Notes: a model not told the origin generated them from the sequence alone. A stretch of DNA of 64,000 nt from Diplonema papillatum (GCA_030068145.1 JAPJBO010000190.1:62001-126000); one strand, 5' to 3'. Positions 45,160 through 54,584 are shown, counted from the first letter of the stretch. Made by a program: numbers and translations.

Positions 45160-45215
45160 AACGGCGTTTTTAGAGTTAAAGTTCGCTTGAAATTCCGGAG
45201 GATTTTAGGGTCTCT
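45160..45215 (+). repeat. Dispersed short repeat R6
   Basis: TTTTTAGAGTTAAAGTTCGC followed by TTGAAATTCCGGAGGATTTT and a CTCTGCGTGACCGTTGA end. It is the best match to the copy at 52646. Confidence 0.65.
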
Positions 45216-45375
45216 GCGTGACCGTTGATAAATGGGTTCTCTCAGAGCAAGAAACAAGAAAGGGCTGGGTTGTACATTTGGTGCACGCTTTCGTTATGGG
45301 CTATGGCTAGCCATGTCGGGGACTTTTTCTCGCCCTGCTCCTGTGTGTCCCGCCCGCGCTCGTTGAACGATTGAT

Positions 45376-45475
45376 CCAAAACCCAGATGTACCTGAGGTT
45401 CGTGTGGGATACACATCTCTTTCTGACCTTGCAACCGGCGGCAATGGTTCCTGCAACAGCAGGTGCTTCCACAGG
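45376..45475 (+). repeat. Dispersed repeat R2 (diverged)
   Basis: ACCCAGATGTACCTGAGGTTCGTGTGGG..., then CAACCGGCGGCAATG and CAGCAGGTGCTTCCACA in the R2 order. Confidence 0.6.
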
Positions 45476-45901
45476 GAAAAAAAACGGCGGGACAAACCGA
45501 AAGGACTGTGTTGCTGTTTGCTGTCGCAGCAAACGAACGTGGCTCCTCAACATTTCTTCTCGCTCTGCCCAACGGCGCGGATTTCAATTTCAACTTTTTT
45601 GTGAAAAAAAAACAGGACTGTAGCTAGGACTCCTGTTGGCGACAACTGAGAAATCGGTACAAAACTCGGAAAGGGAACTAGAAGGCTCCTCCCCACCCCC
45701 ACGCCCGAGCACGCGCGCCCCTCCCGGAACACGGCGAACTTTCATTATTTTTCGTGCGCGCGCATCTCTTCTCGGGCCACGATGCATTTCTGTTTCATCT
45801 CGCCGGCGTTAGGCAGCCCTGCACGCATGCTAGGACGGAGTTGCACACTGGTTTCGTGTTCCAAGAAACCGGGGGATTTTGGCTTCCGGTTGACGGTTGT
45901 G

Positions 45902-46008
45902 GCGGGGAAAATCTTAGTTTAATGTTTAGGCAGAGCACTGCCTCTCATGCACGGTTGATGCTAGCATCAAGTCCTCTTCGAGGAAGATGTCGTCTAGGAA
46001 AGGGGATG
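45902..46008 (+). repeat. Hairpin tail repeat (S family tail) without the body
   Basis: GGGGAAAATCTTAGTTTAATG, hairpin GGCAGAGCACTGCC, palindrome TTGATGCTAGCATCAA, hairpin CCTCTTCGAGG, then GTCTAGGAAAGGGGATGC. Same order as 25659-25760. The sequence before it is not the S body. Confidence 0.8.
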
Positions 46009-46964
46009 CAAAATAGGGGAAGGGAGGGGGTGTCGAAGAGTCGGTAAACGGGGTCGCAGCTGCCACTATAACCGCTCGGTCGGTTGACTTGCTCGTTGTC
46101 AGTTACAAACGCGTAAAAAAGCTGTAGTCAATGACACCAGGGCCATATTCGCAATGAGGGTATCTCTCCTGCTTGTGTGCCCGTCTGTGCGCATCCCTCC
46201 CGGGACACGGCGCGCCTCTCATGCTTTTTTTTCTCCCCAGCTAGCGGCGGCGGTACTGCAGAGCCACGGGCCTACGGGTCAAGTGGCTACCGATTTCCCA
46301 AACTAAAGCATCAAGGCGTGGCGCACCTTGGGGCTTGGCGCTTGCGCTGAACATAAGCTCGTCGAGACGTCAGTCACAGGGCAGAGCGGACGGGGTTGTG
46401 GCACTGTGCTGCCTCCGACTCAAGCCTTGCAAGCTGTGGTTGACCGTCACGTTCCCGGGGAGCTTTTTCTCCTTCTTCTCCCCAGCTAGTCAGGCCCAGC
46501 CAACTCATTGCGCGGAGAGAGCGTGCCTCGTCCTTGCGTGAGATGCCGCCTGCTGCGGTCGAAGAGAGAAGCCGACAACCTCCACCCCGTCCCTCGAAGG
46601 ACGTCGCCCCAATGACCAAATGCAGCGTGACTATTGAACGTGAGGGTGTGGGTGAGGTAAACTTCGTACCCACAAGTCAAGAACTTAAAACACACACATA
46701 CACAAAACACAGCAATTCGTGACGGTTGCAAAACGTTGCTGGGGAGCGAATCAGGATCCGCGTATTTTGTAAGGCCTTGAATGCGCCGCGTCGAGCCACG
46801 CAAGGTATTCGCAAAAGTTGATGGGCGATCTCTGTGATGCCCCACGACGCGGCCACATCCTCAGCATATACGCGATTGTGCGATGAAAAAAAAAAACAGT
46901 CAGTACACGGTAGAGTCTACGCCTGCTTCTCAGTACATTTGCACGCTTAGCATTTCGGGTGTAC
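46009..46964. other. Spacer, no gene seen
   Basis: Short ORFs only, none with a recognisable feature. Confidence 0.4.
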
Positions 46965-47080
46965 ACCGAGCCGGTCCATCCCCTATCAAGATAGACCGTG
47001 ATAGACCGAAGCATACAGCACCGGGCAATTCGATGCAGCTCTAGGATGGACCTGATAGACCGTGGTGGACTCACATTCCT
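46965..47080 (+). repeat. Dispersed repeat R4
   Basis: GAGCCGGTCCATCCCCTATC, ATAGACCGTGATAGACCGAA, ACAGCACCGGGCAATTCGAT, then GATAGACCGTGGTGGAC. It is near-identical to 56168-56285; diverged pieces (CTGGAACTGCATCGA) lie at 54590-54780, 58558 and 60135. Confidence 0.8.
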
Positions 47081-47644
47081 TCAGGGTGTGGTTGGTTCAA
47101 AGAAAATTCAAGGTGAAAGGTGACCTCGCCCAAGCTCGTTTCCCGGGTTAAGGCAGTCACTCAACATTCCCTTGCGCTAGTGCTATCAGTTGCAAAGACG
47201 TGTTCTTACTTCTCCCTTTCTTCTAGGCAGTTCTCGTCAGACAATACGAAGAGCAGAAACTCCGTGATGCAATGTGATAAACACGCATCTTCGATGCAGT
47301 TTCAAGAGATGGGGACGGACTGGCTCAGTGTACACAGTCTGTAACTCCAGCAACTTGGAGCTGGACCGTGGATGCCCTTCCCCTTAGGTCTAACTGGTTC
47401 ACGGCTTACCCATCCCCACTCGGGTTCGGAATGAGGGGGGACGGGGAAATATGGGGACGCTTCTTTTTTGGAGTGGAAGTTCACTTGAAACTCGGTATGT
47501 TTGAGAGTCTCCGTTTTTTTTTTTTTGTTTGTGCGCGTCAGCGATTCTCACCCGTATGCAGAGGCCGCCATACTGCTTACTATTAACATTGCGTTGCTGA
47601 ACCAAAATACTCGGAGGGGCTGCTCATTTTGACGGGGGCTAGAC

Positions 47645-47735
47645 TGAACCCAGATTTACCTGTGGTTCGGATGGGGGTGAAGCATATTTTCCGCCTGGCG
47701 GCCTCCTTGAGTATCTTCCTACAAAGCATGTGTAT
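47645..47735 (+). repeat. Dispersed repeat R2 (diverged)
   Basis: ACCCAGATTTACCTGTGGTT, then CGCCTGGCGGCCTCCTTGAG and CTTCCTACAAAGCATGTG. Confidence 0.6.
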
Positions 47736-47859
47736 CTACGAAAGGCTGGTGGATTGGCTGGGCCACTTTCACCGAGCTTCGGAGAGCTTTGGAGAGCTTC
47801 TTCATCCCTCGCTTTGTTGGTTGCCCCCCCAAGCATATACGCGGGGGATATGTGTTGTT

Positions 47860-48077
47860 TAACATGCAGGGTCAAAACCTTGTGTCTTTTTGGAAATGGC
47901 CAAAAAAAACAATTCTGGAAAAAAAATGGGGTTTTTATATTTTAAAAATTTGGAACAAAAACTGCGGTAACTTTTGAGGAAATTGAGCAATTTCCTTTTT
48001 TCCCAACTTTTTTTTTGGGGTCCATCGGCCCCGCGGGAGCGTTTTAAAAAGACACAAGGTTTCGACCCTGCATGTTA
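47860..48077. mobile_element. 218-bp terminal-inverted-repeat element (MITE-like)
   Basis: The left end TAACATGCAGGGTCAAAACC plus TTGTGTCTTTTT is matched by the reverse complement of the right end with one mismatch over about 32 bp. The interior is very A/T-rich and noncoding. No clear target-site duplication was found by eye. Confidence 0.75.
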
Positions 48078-48249
48078 TGCACCATGTAACTGGTGCGCTA
48101 CGGGTAAAGGGTGGCATCGCATCAAGACGACGCAACCGACGCAACCCACAAGAGAAGAGGTGTCGGACCGCGGCAACGAACGAAGAGGTCGTTTGGCTGG
48201 AGGTGTCAAAGTTCTCGGCGCGGCAACAGCGCCGGCAGTTCCTATTCCG

Positions 48250-48600
48250 CCGCGAGGCCTTCGATTACCGTAGTTGGGATAATGTTGAACCGGGTAAAAC
48301 CTGGGACACCCCCCAGAATGCGTATCAGAATCCCAGGTTTTACCCGGCTCGGTTATATTTTTTTCGGGGTTTGCGACTTTGCGTACTGCGCAGAATTTAG
48401 CACCCCAAGGCGCGGGAAGCACCAGGGTCGCGATACACTCACTAGATGCCGCTGTCATAGGAGGCTGCAGGACCGCCACTGGTGCAGTCGCGCAGGTGAC
48501 TACCTGGGACACCTCCCCGCGTGTCCCAGGTTTTACCCGGCGTCTGTCATTTACCCGTTCCGGCTTTTGTCCAGTTCAACATCATTCAATTACGGTAACT
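48250..48600. mobile_element. T-family foldback elements, two adjacent copies
   Basis: The first copy (about 48262-48400) is the inverse of the element at 36715: TAGTTGGGATAATGTTGAAC, CGGGTAAAACCTGGGACACC ... CCCAGGTTTTACCCGG, TTTCGGGGTTTGCGACTTTG. A second arm at 48506-48600 has TGGGACACC / GGTGTCCCA-like arms and CAGTTCAACATCATTCAATT. No ORF. Confidence 0.7.
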
Positions 48601-48605
48601 CGAGT

Positions 48606-48714
48606 AAACTTACACCCAGCGCTACAATCTGTCAATCCTTGAGATCGTCCTGACCTAGTAAAATTCCCCGTGTTGAGTCAAATTAAGCCGCATACTCCAC
48701 GCCTGGTGGTGTCA

Positions 48715-48747
<33 letters not shown>

Positions 48748-48890
48748 ATGTACTCCCCCCTGAACCCATAATCTTTGATTTCTCGTTCGGGGAGTGCCGT
48801 GGGAGCCGAAACGACTTCCCTCGATCCTGAGACGGCATCGTTTACAGCAGTGGACTACGACGGTATCTGATCATCTTGGATCCCCACGCT
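48606..48890 (-). rRNA. Nuclear 18S (SSU) rRNA fragment
   Basis: The + strand shows the antisense of eukaryotic SSU: CCCCGTGTTGAGTCAAATTA, TTCCGTCAATTCCTTTAAGT, TTCAGCCTTGC and GACTACGACGGTATCTGATC. About 285 bp of the central and 3' SSU, diverged and cut on both sides, with R2 immediately after it. It is not a functional gene. Confidence 0.85.
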
Positions 48891-48896
48891 CTCACT

Positions 48897-49012
48897 CAGG
48901 TACACTTGTGTTTCGTGTAGCCTCGCACATTCCTCCGTTCGTGATGTTGCGACCGGCTGCCTCCTCGCGTATTTCCTACTCAAAAAGCAGGTGTTTCTGC
49001 AAAGAACGCAAC
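48897..49012 (+). repeat. Dispersed repeat R2 abutting the 18S fragment
   Basis: CAGGTACACTTGTGTTTCGT, GCGACCGGCTGCCTCCTCGC, TATTTCCTACTC and AGCAGGTGTTTCTGCA follow the R2 order. Confidence 0.6.
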
Positions 49013-49698
49013 TTTGCGCTGGTCGAATGCTTTGGCTTCAAAAAACAAGACGCCACCCGGCAGGGGAGGTACGGCGACGGCGAACTGGAAAAATCATCAT
49101 CACACACCACCAGTCCGTTTCCCATCAGAAAAGCAGGGGGACGTTTCCCCCTGTGTAGCTCCGCCTCCAAGGAAGCAGGGACACGTAACACCTGTCACGT
49201 GTTGGGCAACACGTAACACCTGTCACGTGTTGGGCAAATCAAAAAAGAAAGGGGAAAGGAAGGCGACCAAACGAAAAGCAAAGAGTTCAGGGAACTCGTT
49301 TCCTTGTTTGTGCCACGAACGGAGCTCAATCCCGCGATGGGCGGCTTACGCCGACGTTGTGAGCATTCGTTTTTTTTTTTTTTTTTTTTTTTTTCTGCGG
49401 TGCGTTCTGCCTTGGACAGACAAGTTTTGTGCCAGCGGTGATCGCGTCGCCGCGATTCAAGGCGGCGGACAGTGTGAGGCTAGCTGGAGACATCCTGTCG
49501 CTGCATCGAGCCTGCGAACGACCGTTGTGTCGTCCCGGAAAGTCATTATTTCTTGCCGGGTGCTGCTCGTTGAAGCCAACAGGAGTATCCATCCAGTATT
49601 TATCCGGTGCATGTAAGAGTGACACCCGGGCACTAGTTCTTCAGGTGCCCCAGTGCGGCTCTAGCCGTATAAGCCCGTGGAACACGTGAGTTCCCCGA
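49013..49698. other. Spacer, no gene seen
   Basis: Includes a 28-bp direct repeat (CACGTAACACCTGTCACGTG, TTGGGCAA) at about 49187-49240 and a T-run at 49370-49394. No supported ORF. Confidence 0.5.
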
Positions 49699-50697
49699 CA
49701 ACGGCCAGGTCGCGTGCTAGAAGAGCAAGCTTTATACGCAATGGTAAGCTCGCGTGTTAGAAAGACAAGGCTCCACACAGGCAATGGTAAAGTTCGCGAA
49801 TGGTACGCTCGCGCGTTAAAAGGACAAGGCTTCACAGGCAACATGTCAGAAGTACACGGCTGTTGAAGCTCGCGTGTTAGAAGGACAAGGCCTTCACAGG
49901 CACTGAGCTCGCGTGCTGGGAAGTACAAGGCCGTCACAAGCAATCGTTAGCTCGCTGGGAAGGACAAGGCCGTCACAAGCAATCGTTAGCTCGGTGGGAA
50001 GGACAAGGCCGTCACAAGCAATGGCTAGCTCGCGTGCTGGGAAGTACAAGGCCGTCACAAGTAATGGTTAGCTCGCTGGGAAGGACAAGGCCGTCACAAG
50101 TAATGGTTAGCTCGCTGGGAAGGACAAGGCCGTCACAAGCAATGGTTAGCTCGCTGGGAAGGACAAGGCCGTCACAAGCAATGGTTAGCTCGCTGGGAAG
50201 GACAAGGCCGTCACAAGCAATGGTTAGCTCGCTGGGAAGGACAAGGCCGTCACAAGCAATGGTTAGCTCGCTGGGAAGGACAAGGCCGTCACAAGCAATG
50301 GTTAGCTCGCTGGGAAGGACAAGGCCGTCACAAGCAATGGTTAGCTCGCTGGGAAGGACAAGGCCGTCACAAGCAATGGTTAGCTCGCTGGGAAGGACAA
50401 GGCCGTCACAAGCAATGGTTAGCTCGCTGGGAAGGACAAGGCCGTCACAAGCAATGGTTAGCTCGCTGGGAAGGACAAGGCCGTCACAAGCAATGGTTAG
50501 CTCGCTGGGAAGGACAAGGCCGTCACAAGCAATGGTTAGCTCGCTGGGAAGGACAAGGCCGTCACAAGCAATGGTTAGCTCGCTGGGAAGGACAAGGCCG
50601 TCACAAGCAATGGTTAGCTCGCTGGGAAGGACAAGGCCGTCACAAGCAATGGTTAGCTCGCTGGGAAGGACAAGGCCGTCACAAGCAATGGTTAGCT
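49699..50697. repeat. 39-bp minisatellite abutting the stop of the PTB-like gene
   Basis: About sixteen near-perfect 39-bp units (GCTCGCTGGGAAGGACAAGG, CCGTCACAAGCAATGGTTA) from about 50070, preceded by longer 43-45 bp and degenerate versions from 49699. Longer units contain GCGTGCTGGGAAGTAC, which matches the last codons of the adjacent gene. Homogeneity increases toward the gene. Confidence 0.97.
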
Positions 50698-52590
50698 CGC
50701 GTGCTGGAAGTACATGTTGAAGCGGAAGGGGACGGAGGTGATGGTCGTCCGCTCGCCGTTGAGGAGAGCCGCGCAGTCGAAGCCGTCGCGGTTGTTGGCC
50801 ATGTGCAAGGCGGCCATCGACGGGTCGTTCGGATTAATCTGGACACGGCCCTGCATCTTCGTCGCGGCGAAGACCGCTTCTTCGATATCGCTCGGCTGCA
50901 CCGCCGGCGGGATGTCGTAAAGCTGCAGGACGGCAGACGGAGGGCCCACTTTTTCGGGCAGCAGATTCGGCTTCCGCTTCGGATCACGCGACGTCGACAT
51001 CTTGTGCCCAAGCGACTCGCTCCAGTTCACAGCGTTCTTCAGCGTGGACAGCTTGATCTTCAGCTTCTTGGTGTTGCCGTCGAGGACGAGCCCATGCAGA
51101 TGCTGGATGAACAAGCTCGCCCCGGTGGTGTCTTCGAACTGGATGATCGACGTCCCGTCCTTTTCGGTCATCAGCTCCTTCGCCGCGACGACGCCGCCGA
51201 ACATCGAGGATAGCCGGAACATGTCGTCGTGGTTGAACTTCCGGTGGGAGAGGCTCGAACCGGATATTAAGACGCAATGCCCGGGCTCCGTGTTGGGCAC
51301 CCCCCACCCCCGCGACGCCGGTATGTCGGTGTACGTCTCTTCGTCGGCGTCCGAGTTGCGCGGGTAGATGAGGCCGGTCGCCGAAGCGCAGACCTTCTGG
51401 CCCCAGATGAAGTCGAAGAACGGGCTGATCGGCTTCTGGTCGCTGTCCTTCCGCCGCTGCTCCAGCACGCTCTGCAGGCGGCCGTTGAGCGCCGAGTAGT
51501 ACTGGCACAGGCCCTTGTTCCCGTCCTTCGTGAAGGACAGCTGCATGTGGTTGCTCGCGATGATGCTGATCTTCGCGTCGCGCCAGCAGTCGCCGTGCAG
51601 CGCCTGCTCCTCGGCCAGGGCCTCCTCAGCAGACGCCAGGGCCGTACCGCCTGTGCCCGCAGGCGAGCCTTCAGCCCCATTCTGCCGGGCGTCCGACTCG
51701 GCCGCAGGGTTCTCTCCCGCGACCTCAGCCTCACCCGGGTGGTGGGCGGCGGAGGCGGCGAGCCCCGCGAGGAACTTCTCGCGTTTGTACCGGGTGAACT
51801 GCGCGAAGAGGCACTCCATCGACCGCCCGTTCAGGAACGACATCGCCTGGTCTGCTCCCTCGAACGTGGCGAACTGGACGAGGATGCGCTGCCCCTGCTT
51901 CTTGTCGTCGGCGGGCGCCGGCGCGCTGACCGAATCGCGGAAGAGGCTCGATTTTTCGACCTGCCCGAACTGCGAGCAGACGAGTCCCAGCTCGCGGTGC
52001 ATCTGCTCGGTGACCGCCGTCAGCGGGAACGAGAACAGCAGCACGCGCGGCTTCTTCTCCGGCGGCGCGCCGGCGTCGCGGTCACCCTTCGCGCCGAAGC
52101 ACTTCCCACCGTATTTGCCCCCTCCCTTCTTGCCGGCCGCCGCGGGGCCCTTCGCCCCGTGCCACGCCTGCTGCCCGTACGGCGGGAAGCCGTGCTGCTG
52201 CAGGTGGTGGTGGTGGTGGGGGTGGTGATGGGCGTGCTGCGGGAACGGGTGCGCGAACCCCTTGTGGCCCTTGCCGGCTGCGAGGGAAGAGGCGTCCACG
52301 TCGCCTCCCTTGCGCCTGATGTCTCCTCCCGTGTCGATCCCGGGCTTCGACCAGCCTTTCCCGCACACGCTCCCCCCGGCCCACACCGTGGGACCCCCTC
52401 CCTTTCCGCTGTGCCAGCCGGAGAACGCGTTGGCCGCATTCTCGGCGGCCGTGTCCTCCGTCATCCCCGCGGCTCCGCTTCGGTGGGCTTCGCACCGGCG
52501 TGTCCCGTAGAGGGTGTCGTCGTTCTGGGGATCTTTGAAACGCAGCGACGGCGAGATGCAGCAACAATCCGTGCGGCGATAGACGAACAC
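50692..52590 (-). CDS. PTB / hnRNP-L-like RNA-binding protein
   Basis: Probable nuclear RNA-binding protein of the polypyrimidine-tract-binding / hnRNP-L group. The frame is open for 632 codons; ATG 52590 is the longest start, but MTEDTAAENAANAF (52464) fits as well. Order: Gly/His-rich N-terminus with a run HHHPHHHHHLQQH; a first RRM (PRVLLFSFP ... ILVQFATFEGADQAMSFLNG); an Ala/Glu-rich linker; what looks like the last strands of a second RRM (AKISIIASNHMQLSFTKDGN); a third RRM (HCVLISGSSLSHRKFNHDD ... TSIIQFEDTTGASLFIQHLHG); and a fourth (AVLQLYDIPPAVQPSDIEE ... AALHMANNRDGFDCAALLNG). Such proteins regulate splicing and mRNA stability. The stop codon TAA lies within the first unit of the 39-bp minisatellite. 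Confidence 0.8.
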   Translation of the reverse strand: MFVYRRTDCCCISPSLRFKDPQNDDTLYGTRRCEAHRSGAAGMTEDTAAENAANAFSGWHSGKGGGPTVWAGGSVCGKGWSKPGIDTGGDIRRKGGDVDASSLAAGKGHKGFAHPFPQHAHHHPHHHHHLQQHGFPPYGQQAWHGAKGPAAAGKKGGGKYGGKCFGAKGDRDAGAPPEKKPRVLLFSFPLTAVTEQMHRELGLVCSQFGQVEKSSLFRDSVSAPAPADDKKQGQRILVQFATFEGADQAMSFLNGRSMECLFAQFTRYKREKFLAGLAASAAHHPGEAEVAGENPAAESDARQNGAEGSPAGTGGTALASAEEALAEEQALHGDCWRDAKISIIASNHMQLSFTKDGNKGLCQYYSALNGRLQSVLEQRRKDSDQKPISPFFDFIWGQKVCASATGLIYPRNSDADEETYTDIPASRGWGVPNTEPGHCVLISGSSLSHRKFNHDDMFRLSSMFGGVVAAKELMTEKDGTSIIQFEDTTGASLFIQHLHGLVLDGNTKKLKIKLSTLKNAVNWSESLGHKMSTSRDPKRKPNLLPEKVGPPSAVLQLYDIPPAVQPSDIEEAVFAATKMQGRVQINPNDPSMAALHMANNRDGFDCAALLNGERTTITSVPFRFNMYFQHAS

Positions 52591-52645
52591 GCAGTCGTTG
52601 CTGACTGCTACCCCCCACGTCCTCCCCTCGCACCCGCCAGCCTGT

Positions 52646-52702
52646 TTTTAGAGTTAAAGCGCGCTTGAGAATCCGGGATTTTAGAGTCTCCGGGCGACCT
52701 TC
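52646..52702 (+). repeat. Dispersed short repeat R6
   Basis: TTTTTAGAGTTAAAGCGCGC, TTGAGAATCCGGGATTTTAG, AGTCTCCGGGCGACC; matches 45160-45215. Confidence 0.65.
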
Positions 52703-53205
52703 GTCAATGGGTTCTTTTTAAAGCTCGTCCGTATCAAAGGGGGTTGCTGCCGCGGCGTGATGTTCGAGTGGTAAGTCGTTTCTGCCACACTGCAGTGCCC
52801 ATCTTCCGGCCGTCGTGCACCTGCTGAAGACGGTACAGCTGAACGAGGAAGAAATAAGGGTGCTCGTTCGTTTCGCACTCGAGCGCGACCCAAGCCGTAA
52901 TACTTAGGGTTTGATTGAAAACGCGCGGTATCGCGATGGCAGGAGGCCAGTAGATGGTGCCAGGATACGCACAGGGGCAAGGGGCAAGCGACAGTGCTTC
53001 ACCTTCGACGTAACCGACAGCAATTGCTTGTAGCAACTTGTATTTGGGTTGTTTTTTTCCGTCCAGGAGACAAGCTGGGGTTACCTAGAGAGAGTGCGAG
53101 AGTGCCTCACACAGGCTGACGCACGTTTCTAGTCCCTGGTATGTTTTTAGTCGGTGGAGGAGTCCGACGCCTGCAAACAGCAAAAAGATCTCGCTCTTGG
53201 GGGGG
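52703..53205. other. Spacer upstream of the PTB-like gene
   Basis: No gene. A 17-bp piece of the LSU rDNA fragment (GTTTCTAGTCCCTGGTA) recurs at about 53126. Confidence 0.4.
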
Positions 53206-53372
53206 ATTGCAAGCACGTGCTTGGAATGAATATGTGCTCAACACCGCCGTCTGCGCCGTGTGTTGGTCCTTTAAGCCACGGACACATGAGGCGGACCATT
53301 ATCAGCGCGGAACCTGAGTGTCTGCAGACAGCCTGAGTCTGGTTTGCTACCGGGAGCACAGGCGAATCTGTC
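53206..53372 (+). repeat. SINE-like repeat (S family), tail-less
   Basis: ATTGCAAGCACGTGCTTGG, AAGCCACGGACACATGAGG, GCGCGGAACCTGAGTGTCTG, GAGTCTGGTTTGC; same order as 28851-29078 with an internal deletion. Confidence 0.8.
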
Positions 53373-53423
53373 CGATTGGGGGGGTGGCTGCTACTGTATC
53401 GGGCTAGACTGGCTGTATCTTCG

Positions 53424-53570
53424 TTCGAGTTCTTCATTTGGATGAAGGCAGGAACACCCTGCGAAACCAGTGGCGGGACTGTACTAGACGAGTCTTTTCA
53501 TCTTCCTTCGAGTTCTTCATCTGGACGAAGGCAGGAACACCCTGCGAAACCAGTGGCGGGACCGGCACGG
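53424..53570. repeat. Two direct copies of the Vps62-like gene's 3' coding end
   Basis: TTCGAGTTCTTCAT, TGGA(T/C)GAAGGCAGGAACACC and CTGCGAAACCAGTGGCGGGA occur at about 53428-53490 and 53506-53568, about 78 bp apart. Both encode SRHWFRRVFLPSS plus Arg or Lys and a stop on the minus strand. Confidence 0.9.
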
Positions 53571-54584
53571 CTCGTGGACCCACCACGACTGCAGCGCGGG
53601 GCCGGGTGGGCACCCGCCGGGGCTCGTGACCTGCTTCCGGCGCTTCGCTTCGACGGGCGAGCAGTGCCCGCCCTTGTCGAACGACGTGCCCCAGTCGCCG
53701 GGGAACAGGACCCACCGCAGGGCCGCCGGGACCCCGTCCAGCCGCAGGCATCCCGGCAGGAACACCAGCGGCGCCTGCCACAGCCGGCCGGCCGAGCACT
53801 GGTCGTTGGCGACGCCGAAGATCCGGTACACCACGCCCGCGCGCTTGTACGTGCCGTGCCCGTTCCGGGCCACGTACACCACCGGCCGCCCACCCCTCGT
53901 CTCCCACCGCCGACACAGCGCGCCGTCCCGCTCGCGGTGCGCGTGGAACCACATGCTGTGCAACCCCCAGCCGCCGCTGCCCGCCGCCTGGTGCAAGTGC
54001 ACCGTCACGTGCTCCCAGTCCGCCTCGTGCCCACCCATCAGCCACCCCAGCACGTTGTACGCGCCGTTGTACGGGAAGAACATGATGTACGTCACAGCTA
54101 GCACCGCGTCCCCCCTCACTTCGGCGAACCTATAGCGGACATACACAGGCACCGAGTCAAGCCGGGCGGGTGGCACGCCGAAGTGGAACTCGGGTTTGCA
54201 GCGGAGGTAGACCCCTTGATTCCGAGACGGGACGCCGGAAGTCTTGTCTGCGTCCGTGCAGCATGCCACGAGGCCGTCGACGGTGGCCGGCGACTCGATC
54301 ACCTTCCCGCGGTCCAGCAGCTCGGAATTTTCGAGGTACTCCTCGACGGACGACGGCAGGAACTGCTCGCCCTTCGCGAGGAAGAAGTGCGGCTTGAACT
54401 CCTCAGCAAGCGCCTCGCACTCCCCGTCGGTCAGTGGGTGGCCCATCCAGCCTCCCGCATGTGCGGGGGGGAGAGGGGGGGGGGGGGACGCGCAAACCCC
54501 GGCAGGAAGCCAGGGCGTTTCTTTTTCCGAGGCCCGCTCACCCCCTTTCTGGGCACGCTGTAATAATACGTTCGTACTCATCAC
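53517..54584 (-). CDS. Vps62 / DUF946 family protein
   Basis: Likely member of the Vps62 family (DUF946), named for a yeast vacuolar protein-sorting gene; the biochemical role is not settled. 355 codons from ATG 54584. The first 46 residues are low-complexity (APPPPLPPAHAGG) because of a G-run, so the ATG at 54446 (MGHPLTDGECEALAEEFKPH) is an equally good start, or a splice acceptor lies there. Family hallmarks: VYVRYRF, AVTYIMFFPYNGAYNVLG, GGHEADWEHVTVHL, LHSMWFHAHRERDGALCRRW, GRPVVYVARNGHGTYKRAG, then FPGDWGTSF. Its last 15 codons are duplicated downstream. It sits between the PTB-like and POLE2 genes on the same strand but with long spacers, so not one unit. Confidence 0.8.
   Translation of the reverse strand: MMSTNVLLQRAQKGGERASEKETPWLPAGVCASPPPPLPPAHAGGWMGHPLTDGECEALAEEFKPHFFLAKGEQFLPSSVEEYLENSELLDRGKVIESPATVDGLVACCTDADKTSGVPSRNQGVYLRCKPEFHFGVPPARLDSVPVYVRYRFAEVRGDAVLAVTYIMFFPYNGAYNVLGWLMGGHEADWEHVTVHLHQAAGSGGWGLHSMWFHAHRERDGALCRRWETRGGRPVVYVARNGHGTYKRAGVVYRIFGVANDQCSAGRLWQAPLVFLPGCLRLDGVPAALRWVLFPGDWGTSFDKGGHCSPVEAKRRKQVTSPGGCPPGPALQSWWVHEPCRSRHWFRRVFLPSSR

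Noticed and set aside
47300-47450. Possible rRNA or 5S-like segment (CACGGCTTACCCATCC, CTCGGGTTCGGAATGAGG)
   Set aside because: I could not match it to a conserved rRNA region or fold by eye; left unannotated.
50034-50720. 228-codon ORF of 13-residue repeats (LGRTRPSQAMVSS)
   Set aside because: It is the 39-bp minisatellite read in one open frame; no sequence outside the array supports it.
51277-52668. 463-codon plus-strand ORF
   Set aside because: Antisense of the PTB-like gene, whose RRM sequences decide the strand.
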